From Elmis aenea (Eukaryota; Arthropoda; Insecta; Coleoptera; Elmidae), in contig CANTFG010000309.1 of assembly GCA_947652605.1 (NCBI GenBank), positions 62,001 to 126,000 of the forward strand: a stretch of 64,000 nucleotides of DNA, read 5' to 3'. Position 1 is the stretch's first letter; every line of letters starts with the position of its first letter. This document shows, in pieces, positions 37,956-49,057 of this stretch. The notes beneath the pieces are model-generated. The model worked only from the letters and a program-made list of their open reading frames with translations. It was not told the origin of the DNA and did no database searches. The position numbers and the translations under genes were made by a program.

Positions 37956-39599
37956 GGCTTTGCACTTTTTTCGACAAAAAAATCGATTTTCTTAAAACTA
38001 TAGCAAATGGCTTCAAACTTCTTATACACGTTAGTTATTAGCAAGTTAAGGATTATTAGCCCCTAAATACGATTTTTAATTTTTCGCGAAAAATGGGAAA
38101 AGTACAAAGGCTATAGTCTTTGCACTTTTTTCGACAAAAAAATCGATTTTCTTAAAACTACAGCAAATGGCTTCAAACTTCTTATACACGTTAGTTATTA
38201 GCAAGTTAAGGATTATTAGCCCCTAAATACGATTTTTAATTTTTCGCGAAAAATGGGAAAAGTACAAAGGCTATATATAGTCTTTGCACTTTTTTCGACA
38301 AAAAAATCGATTTTCTTAAAACTACAGCAAATGGCTTCAAACTTCTTATACACGTTAGTTATGAGCAAATTAAGGATTATTAGCCCCTAAATACGATTTT
38401 TAATTTTTTGAATAACTTTGGAAATTAAATTTCAAAATAGTTGCGACAAACGGCATTATACTAAGAAAAATAAACTCTATAACATACTAAAATTTGAACA
38501 AAATCGTAAGAGCCGTTTTCGAGAAAAAATTTCAAAATTTAAATTTTTTGAATAACTTTGTAAATTAAATTTCAAAATAGTTGAGACAAACGGCATTATA
38601 CTAAGAAAAATAAACTCTATAACATACTAAAATTTGAACAAAATCGTAAGAGCCGTTTTCGAGAAAAATTTTCAAAATTTTTAATTTTCTGAATAACTTT
38701 GTAAATTAAATTTCAAAATAGTTAAGACAAACGGCATTATACTAAGAAAAATAAACTCTATAACATACTAAAATTTGAACAAAATCGAATAAGCCGTTTT
38801 CGAGGAAAATTTTCAAAATTTTTAATTTTTTGAATAACTTTGTAAATTAAACTTCAACATAGTTGAGACAAACGGCATTATACTAAGAAAAATAAACTCT
38901 ATAACATACTAAAATTTGAACAAAATCGTATGAGCCGTTTTCGAGAAAAATTTTCAAAATTTTTAATTTTTTGTATAACTTTGTAAATTAAATTTCAAAA
39001 TAGTTGAGACAAACGGCATTATACTAAGAAAAATAAACTCTATAACATACTAAAATTTGAACAAAATCGTATGAGCCGTTTTCGAGGAAAATTTTCAAAA
39101 TTTTTAATTTTTTGAATAACTTTGGAAATTAAATTTCAAAATAGTTGAGACAAACGGCATTATACTAAGAAAAATAAACTCTATAACATACTAAAATTTG
39201 AACAAAATCGTATGAGCCGTTTTCGAGGAAAATTTTCAAAATTTTTAATTTTCTGAATAACTTTGTAAATTAAATTTCAAAATTGTTGAGACAAACGGCA
39301 TTATACTAAGAAAAATAAACTGTATAACATACTAAAATTTGAACAAAATCGTAAGAGCCGCTTTCGAGAAAAAATTTCAAAATTTTTAATTTTTTGAATT
39401 ACTTTGTAAATTAAATTTCAAAATAGTTGAGACAAACGGCATTATACTAAGAAAAATAAACTGTATAACATACTAAAATTTGAACAAAATCGTAAGAGCC
39501 GTTTTCGAGATAAATTTTCAAAATTTTTAATTTTTTGAATAACTTTGTAAATTAAATTTCAAAATAGTTGAGACAAACGGCATAATACTAAGAAAAAAA
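37956..39599. repeat. Composite unit of 1,644 bp: 3 B + 8 A
   Basis: It is related to 24,961-27,449 through the AATTTAAATTTT tract and loop CTATATATAG (near 38,275). Its last stretch from 39,323 on is the beginning of the block duplicated 16,423 bp downstream; the rare GAGCCGCTTTCG at 39,355 is shared with 55,778. Confidence 0.87.
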
Positions 39600-39942
39600 G
39601 GCTTTGCACTTTTTTCGACAAAAAAATCGATTTTCTTAAAACTATAGCAAATGGCTTCAAACTTCTTATACACGTTAGTTATTAGCAAGTTAAGGATTAT
39701 TAGCCCCTAAATACGATTTTTAATTTTTCGCGAAAAATGGGAAAAGTACAAAGGCTATATAGTCTTTGCACTTTTTTCGACAAAAAAATCGATTTTCTTA
39801 AAACTACAGCAAATGGCTTCAAACTTCTTATACACGTTAGTTATGAGCAAATTAAGGATTATTAGCCCCTAAATACGATTTTTAATTTTTTGAATAACTT
39901 TGTAAATTAAATTTCAAAATAAATGAGACAAACGGCATTATA

Positions 39943-40278
39943 TTAATATTAACTTTTTACGGCCTATTCATTCTCGAAGCCATCCTTTTCGTAAGAAATA
40001 ATTTTGATCTGTTTGAAGTGAATATAAGAAACCATGCAGCCAATACACGACATAAAAAAAATCTTAAGCCCGATTGCTTCAAATATACTTATCTTCAAAA
40101 AAATGTTGCCTCTATAATTATTGCAATATATAACAAATTTAATACATCACCTGAGAGTATAAAAAATCTACGCACTCCTGACTTGAAGAAAAGATTAAGA
40201 AATGTCCTAATTTCTAAAGCTTACTATGGAGTTAGTGAATACCTTAATGACGATTACTTTAAAAACTCCTTTAAGTAA
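39943..40278 (+). pseudogene. C-terminal fragment of a non-LTR retrotransposon reverse transcriptase polyprotein, copy 1
   Basis: The frame encodes 111 residues and a stop and is open from the 5' junction of the insertion. A downstream GTG at 40,018 is not a credible start, because the conserved pattern continues upstream of it. Residues 8-20 (ILEAILFVRNN region), 30-41 (NH-x2-NTRHKKNL), 61-66 (AIYNKF) and 80-103 (DLKKRLRNVLISKAYY, then EYLND) follow the order seen at the extreme C-terminus of Jockey/CR1-like RT polyproteins: ILE..LF, H..NTR, YNKLP-type motif, FKK-L...L..K.YY...EYL. The catalytic RT palm and the endonuclease are absent, so it cannot be active. The family judgement is from recalled pattern and untested by search. 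No frame break lies within the fragment, which suggests a young insertion. Confidence 0.72.
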
Positions 40279-40375
40279 TTATAATTGTGTTGTATATATT
40301 CGTATATATGTGTATTTTTTATATCATTACTGTGACATGTTCTACGCCTTTTTGGATTTTTCAGAACAAATAAAG
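40279..40375 (+). other. Retrotransposon 3' untranslated region, copy 1
   Basis: This AT-rich sequence between the stop codon and the ACT run is unlike either satellite module. It contains alternating TATATA/TGTG tracts and the poly(A) signal. It has no further open frame of note. Confidence 0.7.
40369..40374 (+). promoter_or_regulatory. AATAAA polyadenylation signal of the retrotransposon
   Basis: AATAAA lies 1 bp before the ACT run and about 20 bp before the end of the insert, where a retrotransposon 3' processing signal is expected. Single hexamers are common in AT-rich DNA, so the support comes from position. Confidence 0.55.
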
Positions 40376-40396
40376 ACTACTACTACTACTACTACT
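40376..40396 (+). repeat. (ACT)7 microsatellite tail at the 3' end of the insert
   Basis: Seven ACT units run directly into AAG of the satellite. The empty site reads ACTAAG here, so the last ACT is in register with the target and may belong to it. Simple-repeat tails instead of poly(A) occur in several non-LTR clades. Both copies of the insertion have seven units. Confidence 0.85.
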
Positions 40397-40547
40397 AAGA
40401 AAAATAAACTCTATAACATACTAAAATTTGAACAAAATCGTATGAGCCGTTTTCGAGAAAAATTTTCAAAATTTTTAATTTTTTGAATAACTTTGTAAAT
40501 TAAATTTCAAAATAGTTGAGACAAACGGCATAATACTAAAAAAAAAA

Positions 40548-43500
40548 GGCTTTGCACTTTTTTCCACAAAAAAATCGATTTTCTTAAAACTATAGCAAAT
40601 GGCTTCAAACTTCTTATACACGTTAGTTATTAGCAAGTTAAGGATTATTAGCCCCTAAATACGATTTTTAATTTTTCGCGAAAAATGGGAAAAGTACAAA
40701 GGCTATAGTCTTTGCACTTTTTTCGACAAAAAAATCGATTTTCTTAAAACTACAGCAAATGGCTTCAAACTTCTTATACACGTTAGTTATTAGCAAGTTA
40801 AGGATTATTAGCCCCTAAATACGATTTTTAATTTTTCGCGAAAAATGGGAAAAGTACAAAGGCTTAGTCTTTGCACTTTTTTCGACAAAAAAATCGATTT
40901 TCTTAAAACTACAGCAAATGGCTTCAAACTTCTTATACACGTTAGTTATGAGCAAATTAAGGATTATTAGCCCCTAAATACGATTTTTAATTTTTTGAAT
41001 AACTTTGGAAATTAAATTTCAAAATAGTTGCGACAAACGGCATTATACTAAGAAAAATAAACTCTATAACATACTAAAATTTGAACAAAATCGTATGAGC
41101 CGTTTTCGAGAAAAAATTTCAAAATTTTTAATTTTTTGAATAACTTTGTAAATTAAATTTCAAAATAGTTGAGACAAACGGCATTATACTAAGAAAAATT
41201 AACTGTATAACATACTAAAATTTGAACAAAATCGTAAGAGCCGTTTTCGAGAAAAATTTTCAAAATTTTTAATTTTCTGAATAACTTTGTAAATTAAATT
41301 TCAAAATAGTTGAGACAAACGGCATTATACTAAGAAAAATAAACTCTATAACATACTAAAATTTGAACAAAATCGTATGAGCCGTTTTCGAGGAAAATTT
41401 TCAAAATTTTTAATTTTTTGAATAACTTTGTAAATTAAATTTCAAAATAGTTGAGACAAACGGCATTATACTAAGAAAAATAAACTCTATAACATACTAA
41501 AATTTGAACAAAATCGTATGAGCCGTTTTCGAGAAAAATTTTCAAAATTTTTAATTTTTTGTATAACTTTGTAAATTAAATTTCAAAATAGTTGAGACAA
41601 ACGGCATTTTACTAAGAAAAATAAACTCTATAACATACTAAAATCGTATGAGCCGTTTTCGAGGAAAATTTTCAAAATTTTTAATTTTCTGAATAACTTT
41701 GTAAATTAAATTTCAAAATAGTGGAGACAAACGGCATTATACTAAGAAAAATTAACTCTATAACATACTAAAATTTGAACAAAATCGTATGAGCCGTTTT
41801 CGAGGAAAATTTTCAAAATTTTTAATTTTATGAATAACTTTGTAAATTAAATTTCAAAATAGTTGAGACAAACGGCATTATACTAAGAAAAATAAACTCT
41901 ATAACATACTAAAATTTGAACAAAATCGTATGAGCCGTTTTCGAGAAAAATTTTCAAAATTTTTAATTTTTTGTATAACTTTGTAAATTAAATTTCAAAA
42001 TAGTTGAGACAAACGGCATTATACTAAGAAAAATAAACTCTATAACATACTAAAATTTGAACAAAATCGTATGAGCCGTTTTCGAGGAAAATTTTCAAAA
42101 TTTTTAATTTTTTGAATAACTTTGTAAATTAAATTTCAAAATAGTTGAGACAAACGGCATTATACTAAGAAAAATAAACTCTATAACATACTAAAATTTG
42201 AACAAAATCGTATGAGCCGTTTTCGAGAAAAATTTTCAAAATTTTTAATTTTTTGTATAACTTTGTAAATTAAATTTCAAAATAGTTGAGACAAACGGCA
42301 TTTTACTAAGAAAAATAAACTCTATAACATACTAAAATCGTATGAGCCGTTTTCGAGGAAAATTTTCAAAATTTTTAATTTTCTGAATAACTTTGTAAAT
42401 TAAATTTCAAAATAGTGGAGACAAACGGCATTATACTAAGAAAAATTAACTCTATAACATACTAAAATTTGAACAAAATCGTATGAGCCGTTTTCGAGGA
42501 AAATTTTCAAAATTTTTAATTTTATGAATAACTTTGTAAATTAAATTTCAAAATTGTTGAGACAAACGGCATTATACTAAGAAAAATAAACTGTATAACA
42601 TACTAAAATTTGAACAAAATCGTAAGAGCCGTTTTCGAGAAAAAATTTCAAAATTTTTAATTTTTTGAATAACTTTGTAAATTAAATTTCAAAATAGTGG
42701 AGACAAACGGCATTATACTAAGAAAAATAAACTCTATAACATACTAAAATTTGAACAAAATCGTAAAAGCCGTTTTCGAGATAAATTTTCAAAATTTTTA
42801 ATTTTTTGAATAACTTTGTAAATTAAATTTCAAAATAGTTGAGACAAACGGCATTATACTAAGAAAAATAAACTCTATAACATACTAAAATTTGAACCAA
42901 ATCGTAGAAGCCGTTTTCGAGAAAAATTTTCAAAATTTTTAATTTTTTGTATAACTTTGTAAATTAAATTTCAAAATAGTTGAGACAAACGGCATTATAC
43001 TAAGAAAAATAAACTCTATAACATACTAAAATTTGAACAAAATCGTATGAGCCGTTTTCGAGGAAAATTTTCAAAATTTTTAATTTTTTGAATTACTTTG
43101 GAAATTAAATTTCAAAATAGTTGAGACAAACGGCATTATACTAAGAAAAATAAACTCTATAACATACTAAAATTTGAACAAAATCGTATGAGCCGTTTTC
43201 GAAGAAAATTTTCAAAATTTTTAATTTTCTGAACAACTTTGTAAATTAAATTTCAAAATAGTTGAGACAAACGGCATTATACTAAGAAAAATAAACTCTA
43301 TAACATACTAAAATTTGAACAAAATCGTAAGAGCCGTTTTCGAGATAAATTTTCAAAATTTTTAATTTTTTGAATAACTTTGTAAAATAAATTTCAAAAT
43401 AGTTGAGACAAACGGCATTATACTAGAAAAATAAACTGTATAACATACTAAAATTTGAACAAAATCGTAAGAGCCGTTTTCGAGAAAAAATTTCAAAATT

Positions 43501-44701
43501 TTTAATTTTTTGAATAACTTTGTAAATTAAATTTCAAAATTGTTGAGACAAACGGCATTATACTAAGAAAAATAAACTGTATAACATACTAAAATTTGAA
43601 CAAAATCGTAAGAGCCGTTTTCGAGAAAAAATTTCAAAATTTTTAATTTTTTGAATAACTTTGTAAATTAAATTTCAAAATAGTGGAGACAAACGGCATT
43701 ATACTAAGAAAAATAAACTGTATAACATACTAAAATTTGAACAAAATCGTAAAAGCCGTTTTCGAGATAAATTTTCAAAATTTTTAATTTTTTGAATAAC
43801 TTTGTAAATTAAATTTCAAAATAGTTGAGACAAACGGCATTATACTAAGAAAAATAAACTCTATAACATACTAAAATTTGAACCAAATCGTAGAAGCCGT
43901 TTTCGAGAAAAATTTTCAAAATTTTTAATTTTTTGTATAACTTTGTAAATTAAATTTCAAAATAGTTGAGACAAACGGCATTATACTAAGAAAAATAAAC
44001 TCTATAACATACTAAAATTTGAACAAAATCGTATGAGCCGTTTTCGAGGAAAATTTTCAAAATTTTTAATTTTTTGAATTACTTTGGAAATTAAATTTCA
44101 AAATAGTTGAGACAAACGGCATTATACTAAGAAAAATAAACTCTATAACATACTAAAATTTGAACAAAATCGTATGAGCCGTTTTCGAAGAAAATTTTCA
44201 AAATTTTTAATTTTCTGAACAACTTTGTAAATTAAATTTCAAAATTGTTGAGACAAACGGCATTATACTAAGAAAAATAAACTCTATAACATACTAAAAT
44301 TTGAACAAAATCGTAAGAGCCGTTTTCGAGATAAATTTTCAAAATTTTTAATTTTTTGAATAACTTTGTAAAATAAATTTCAAAATAGTTGAGACAAACG
44401 GCATTATACTAGAAAAATAAACTGTATAACATACTAAAATTTGAACAAAATCGTAAGAGCCGTTTTCGAGAAAAAATTTCAAAATTTTTAATTTTTTGAA
44501 TAACTTTGTAAATTAAATTTCAAAATAGTTGAGACAAACGGCAATATACTAAGAAAAATAAACTCTATAACATACTAAAATTTGAACAAAATCGTAAGAG
44601 CCGTTTTCGAGATAAATTTTCAAAATTTTTAATTTTTTGAATAACTTTGTAAATTAAATTTCAAAATAGTTGAGACAAACGGCATAATACTAAGAAAAAA
44701 A
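40548..44701. repeat. Longest composite unit, 4,154 bp: 3 B + 26 A, copy 1
   Basis: The first B carries TTTTTTCCACAAAA and the second hairpin loop is contracted to CTTAG, both shared with 27,947. The A block shows two nested tandem duplications: about 694 bp marked by 130-bp variants near 41,640 and 42,335 with GGCATTTTAC, and 986 bp (seven monomers less one base) marked by CGTAGAAGCC at about 42,904 and 43,890. This explains why it is almost twice the 2,193-bp relative. Confidence 0.9.
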
Positions 44702-46761
44702 GGCTTTGCACTTTTTTCGACAAAAAAATCGATTTTCTTAAAACTATAGCAAATGGCTTCAAACTTCTTATACACGTTAGTTATTAGCAAGTTAAGGATT
44801 ATTAGCCCCTAAATACGATTTTTAATTTTTCGCGAAAAATGGGAAAAGTACAAAGGCTATATATAGTCTTTGCACTTTTTTCGACAAAAAAATCGATTTT
44901 CTTAAAACTACAGCAAATGGCTTCAAACTTCTTATACACGTTAGTTATGAGCAAATTAAGGATTATTAGCCCCTAAATACGATTTTTAATTTTTTGAATA
45001 ACTTTGTAAATTAAATTTCAAAATAGTTGAGACAAACGGCATTATACTAAGAAAAATAAACTCTATAACATACTAAAATTTGAACAAAATCGTATGAGCC
45101 GTTTTCGAGAAAAATTTTCAAAATTTTTAATTTTTTGAATAACTTTGGAAATTAAATTTCAAAATAGTTGAGACAAACGGCATAATACTAAGAAAAAAAG
45201 GCTTTGCACTTTTTTCGACAAAAAAATCGATTTTCTTAAAACTATAGCAAATGGCTTCAAACTTCTTATACACGTTAGTTATTAGCAAGTTAAGGATTAT
45301 TAGCCCCTAAATACGATTTTTAATTTTTCGCGAAAAATGGGAAAAGTACAAAGGCTATAGTCTTTGCACTTTTTTCGACAAAAAAATCGATTTTCTTAAA
45401 AAAAATAGTTGAGACAAACGGCATTATACTAAGAAAAATAAACTGTATAACATACTAAAATTTGAACAAAATCGTAAGAGCCGTTTTCGAGAAAAAATTT
45501 CAAAATTTTTAATTTTTTGAATAACTTTGTAAATTAAATTTCAAAATAGTGGAGACAAACGGCATTATACTAAGAAAAATAAACTCTATAACATACTAAA
45601 ATTTGAACAAAATCGTAAAAGCCGTTTTCGAGATAAATTTTCAAAATTTTTAATTTTTTGAATAACTTTGTAAATTAAATTTCAAAATAGTTGAGACAAA
45701 CGGCATTATACTAAGAAAAATAAACTCTATAACATACTAAAATTTGAACCAAATCGTATGAGCCGTTTTCGAGAAAAATTTTCAAAATTTTTAATTTTTT
45801 GTATAACTTTGTAAATTAAATTTCAAAATAGTTGAGACAAACGGCATTATACTAAGAAAAATAAACTCTATAACATACTAAAATTTGAACAAAATCGTAT
45901 GAGCCGTTTTCGAGGAAAATTTTCAAAATTTTTAATTTTTTGAATTACTTTGGAAATTAAATTTCAAAATAGTTGAGACAAACGGCATTATACTAAGAAA
46001 AATAAACTCTATAACATACTAAAATTTGAACAAAATCGTATGAGCCGTTTTCGAGGAAAATTTTCAAAATTTTTAATTTTCTGAACAACTTTGTAAATTA
46101 AATTTCAAAATTGTTGAGACAAACGGCATTATACTAAGAAAAATAAACTCTATAACATACTAAAATTTGAACAAAATCGTAAGAGCCGTTTTCGAGATAA
46201 ATTTTCAAAATTTTTAATTTTTTGAATAACTTTGTAAATTAAATTTCAAAATAGTTGAGACAAACGGCATAATACTAAGAAAAAAAGGCTTTGCACTTTT
46301 TTCGACAAAAAAATCGATTTTCTTAAAACTATAGCAAATGGCTTTAAACTTCTTATACACGTTAGTTATGAGCAAATTAAGGATTATTAGCCCCTAAATA
46401 CGATTTTTAATTTTTTGAATAACTTTGGAAATTAAATTTCAAAATAGTTGCGACAAACGGCATTATACTAAGAAAAATAAACTCTATAACATACTAAAAT
46501 TTGAACAAAATCGTAAAAGCCGTTTTCGAGAAAAAATTTCAAAATTTTTAATTTTTTGAATAACTTTGTAAATTAAATTTCAAAATAGTTGAGACAAACG
46601 GCATTATACTAAGAAAAATAAACTCTATAACATACTAAAATTTGAACAAAATCGTATGAGCCGTTTTCGAGAAAAATTTTCAAAATTTTTAATTTTTTGA
46701 ATAACTTTGTAAATTAAATTTCAAAATAGTTGAGACAAACGGCATAATACTAAGAAAAAAA
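44702..46761. repeat. Composite units, 498 + 1,087 + 475 bp
   Basis: The first unit has 2 B + 1 A with the loop CTATATATAG. The second is entered by the alternative B-to-A junction near 45,400 and has 6 A. The third is a hybrid single B (with GGCTTTAAAC) + 2 A. The trio is repeated at 61,125-63,184, and a related trio with a 334-bp last member lies at 49,058-50,972. Confidence 0.88.
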
Positions 46762-49057
46762 GGCTTTGCACTTTTTTCGACAAAAAAATCGATTTTCTTA
46801 AAACTATAGCAAATGGCTTCAAACTTCTTATACACGTTAGTTATTAGCAAGTTAAGGATTATTAGCCCCTAAATACGATTTTTAATTTTTCGCGAAAAAT
46901 GGGAAAAGTACAAAGGCTATAGTCTTTGCACTTTTTTCGACAAAAAAATCGATTTTCTTAAAACTACAGCAAATGGCTTCAAACTTCTTATACACGTTAG
47001 TTATTAGCAAGTTAAGGATTATTAGCCCCTAAATACGATTTTTAATTTTTCGCGAAAAATGGGAAAAGTACAAAGGCTATATAGTCTTTGCACTTTTTTC
47101 GACAAAAAAATCGATTTTCTTAAAACTACAGCAAATGGCTTTAAACTTCTTATACACGTTAGTTATGAGCAAATTAAGGATTATTAGCCCCTAAATACGA
47201 TTTTTAATTTTTTGAATAACTTTGGAAATTAAATTTCAAAATAGTTGCGACAAACGGCATTATACTAAGAAAAATAAACTCTATAACATACTAAAATTTG
47301 AACAAAATCGTAAAAGCCGTTTTCGAGAAAAATTTTCAAAATTTTTAATTTTTTGAATAACTTTGTAAATTAAATTTCAAAATAGTTGAGACAAACGGCA
47401 TTATACTAAGAAAAATAAACTCTATAACATACTAAAATTTGAACAAAATCGTAAGAGCCGTTTTCGAGAAAAATTTTCAAAATTTTTAATTTTCTGAATA
47501 ACTTTGTAAATTAAATTTCAAAATAGTTGAGACAAACGGCATTATACTAAGAAAAATAAACTCTATAACATACTGAAATTTGAACAAAATCGTATGAGCC
47601 GTTTTCGAGGAAAATTTTCAAAATTTTTAATTTTTTGAATAACTTTGTAAATTAAATTTCAAAATAGTTGAGACAAACGGCATTATACTAAGAAAAATAA
47701 ACTCTATAACATACTAAAATTTGAACAAAATCGTATGAGCCGTTTTCGAGAAAAATTTTCAAAATTTTTAATTTTTTGTATAACTTTGTAAATTAAATTT
47801 CAAAATAGTTGAGACAAACGGCATTATACTAAGAAAAATAAACTCTATAACATACTAAAATTTGAACAAAATCGTATGAGCCGTTTTCGAGGAAAATTTT
47901 CAAAATTTTTAATTTTTTGAATAACTTTGGAAATTAAATTTCAAAATAGTTGAGACAAACGGCATTATACTAAGAAAAATTAACTCTATAACATACTAAA
48001 ATTTGAACAAAATCGTATGAGCCGTTTTCGAGGAAAATTTTCAAAATTTTTAATTTTCTGAATAACTTTGTAAATTAAATTTCAAAATTGTTGAGACAAA
48101 CGGCATTATACTAAGAAAAATAAACTGTATAACATACTAAAATTTGAACAAAATCGTAAGAGCCGTTTTCGAGATAAATTTTCAAAATTTTTAATTTTTT
48201 GAATAACTTTGTAAATTAAATTTCAAAATAGTTGAGACAAACGGCATAATACTAAGAAAAAAAGGCTTTGCACTTTTTTCGACAAAAAAATCGATTTTCT
48301 TAAAACTATAGCAAATGGCTTCAAACTTCTTATACACGTTAGTTATTAGCAAGTTAAGGATTATTAGCCCCTAAATACGATTTTTAATTTTTCGCGAAAA
48401 ATGGGAAAAGTACAAAGGCTATAGTCTTTGCACTTTTTTCGACAAAAAAATCGATTTTCTTAAAACTACAGCAAATGGCTTCAAACTTCTTATACACGTT
48501 AGTTATTAGCAAGTTAAGGATTATTAGCCCCTAAATACGATTTTTAATTTTTCGCGAAAAATGGGAAAAGTACAAAGGCTATAGTCTTTGCACTTTTTTC
48601 GACAAAAAAATCGATTTTCTTAAAACTACAGCAAATGGCTTCAAACTTCTTATACACGTTAGTTATGAGCTAATTAAGGATTATTAGCCCCTAAATACGA
48701 TTTTTAATTTTTTGAATAACTTTGGAAATTAAATTTCAAAATAGTTGCGACAAACGGCATTATACTAGAAAAATAAACTGTATAACATACTAAAATTTGA
48801 ACAAAATCGTAAGAGCCGTTTTCGAGAAAAAATTTCAAAATTTTTAATTTTTTGAATAACTTTGTAAATTAAATTTCAAAATAGTTGAGACAAACGGCAA
48901 TATACTAAGAAAAATAAACTCTATAACATACTAAAATTTGAACAAAATCGTATGAGCCGTTTTCGAGATAAATTTTCAAAATTTTTAATTTTTTGAATAA
49001 CTTTGTAAATTAAATTTCAAAATAGTTGAGACAAACGGCATAATACTAAGAAAAAAA
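46762..49057. repeat. Composite units, 1,502 + 794 bp
   Basis: The units have 3 B + 7 A, then 3 B + 2 A. CATACTGAAATTTG near 47,570 and GTTATGAGCTAATT near 48,662 are uncommon changes that reappear near 51,780 and 52,872, so this segment and 50,973-53,408 are copies at an offset of about 4.21 kb. Confidence 0.87.

Larger units (their letters stand above)
39942..40393 (+). mobile_element. 5'-truncated non-LTR retrotransposon fragment, copy 1 (452 bp)
   Basis: This is one of only two non-satellite stretches in the window. It interrupts an A monomer exactly between GGCATTAT and ACTAAG, as shown by the intact counterpart at 27,792/27,793. It holds an open frame to a stop at 40,276-40,278, about 97 bp of 3' untranslated sequence, an AATAAA signal and an (ACT)7 run. 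An AATAAA-plus-microsatellite 3' end and severe 5' truncation are typical of LINE-type elements made by target-primed reverse transcription. No target-site duplication of more than a few bases is visible. The frame resembles the C-terminus of Jockey/CR1-type polyproteins; I cannot name the family. Confidence 0.8.
39600..40547. repeat. 494-type composite unit carrying the retrotransposon insertion
   Basis: The unit has 2 B + 1 A, interrupted in the A block. The A partial before the insertion has AAATAAATGAGAC instead of AAATAGTTGAGAC, a change restricted to the two insertion-bearing copies. The hairpin loop is CTATATAG. Without the 452-bp insert the unit would be 496 bp. Confidence 0.88.
39323..47401. 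repeat. Segmental duplication, copy 1 (8,079 bp)
   Basis: This block matches 55,746-63,824 base for base at a constant offset of 16,423 bp. By eye I found about eight mismatches (41,193; 42,015; 42,355; 42,734; 45,148; 45,586; 45,774; 46,958) and no indels. It includes the retrotransposon insertion. Both ends fall inside A monomers, as expected for exchange between misaligned A arrays. The right end coincides with a difference of exactly six A monomers (846 bp) between copies, so the homology may resume beyond it. Confidence 0.88.

Noticed and set aside
40018..40278. Treating the RT fragment as an independent 86-residue gene starting at GTG 40,018
   Set aside because: The frame and its conserved pattern extend upstream to the insertion junction, GTG is not a usual eukaryotic start, and no promoter is evident. 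It is annotated as a truncated pseudogene.
39942..40393. Independent insertions of the same retrotransposon at 40 kb and 56 kb
   Set aside because: Identical insertion point, truncation point and ACT count together with 8 kb of matching flanks show one insertion followed by duplication.
40226..40486. 86-codon open frame overlapping the end of the retrotransposon fragment and running into the satellite (repeated at 56,649-56,909)
   Set aside because: It is out of frame with the RT C-terminal pattern, reads the 3' untranslated region, turns (ACT)7 into a threonine run, and ends in satellite sequence. It is a chance open frame.
39900..40600. Domesticated retrotransposon gene or satellite-encoded protein system
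   Set aside because: Only the non-catalytic C-terminus remains, with no start signal, and the rest of the window has stops in all frames within each monomer.
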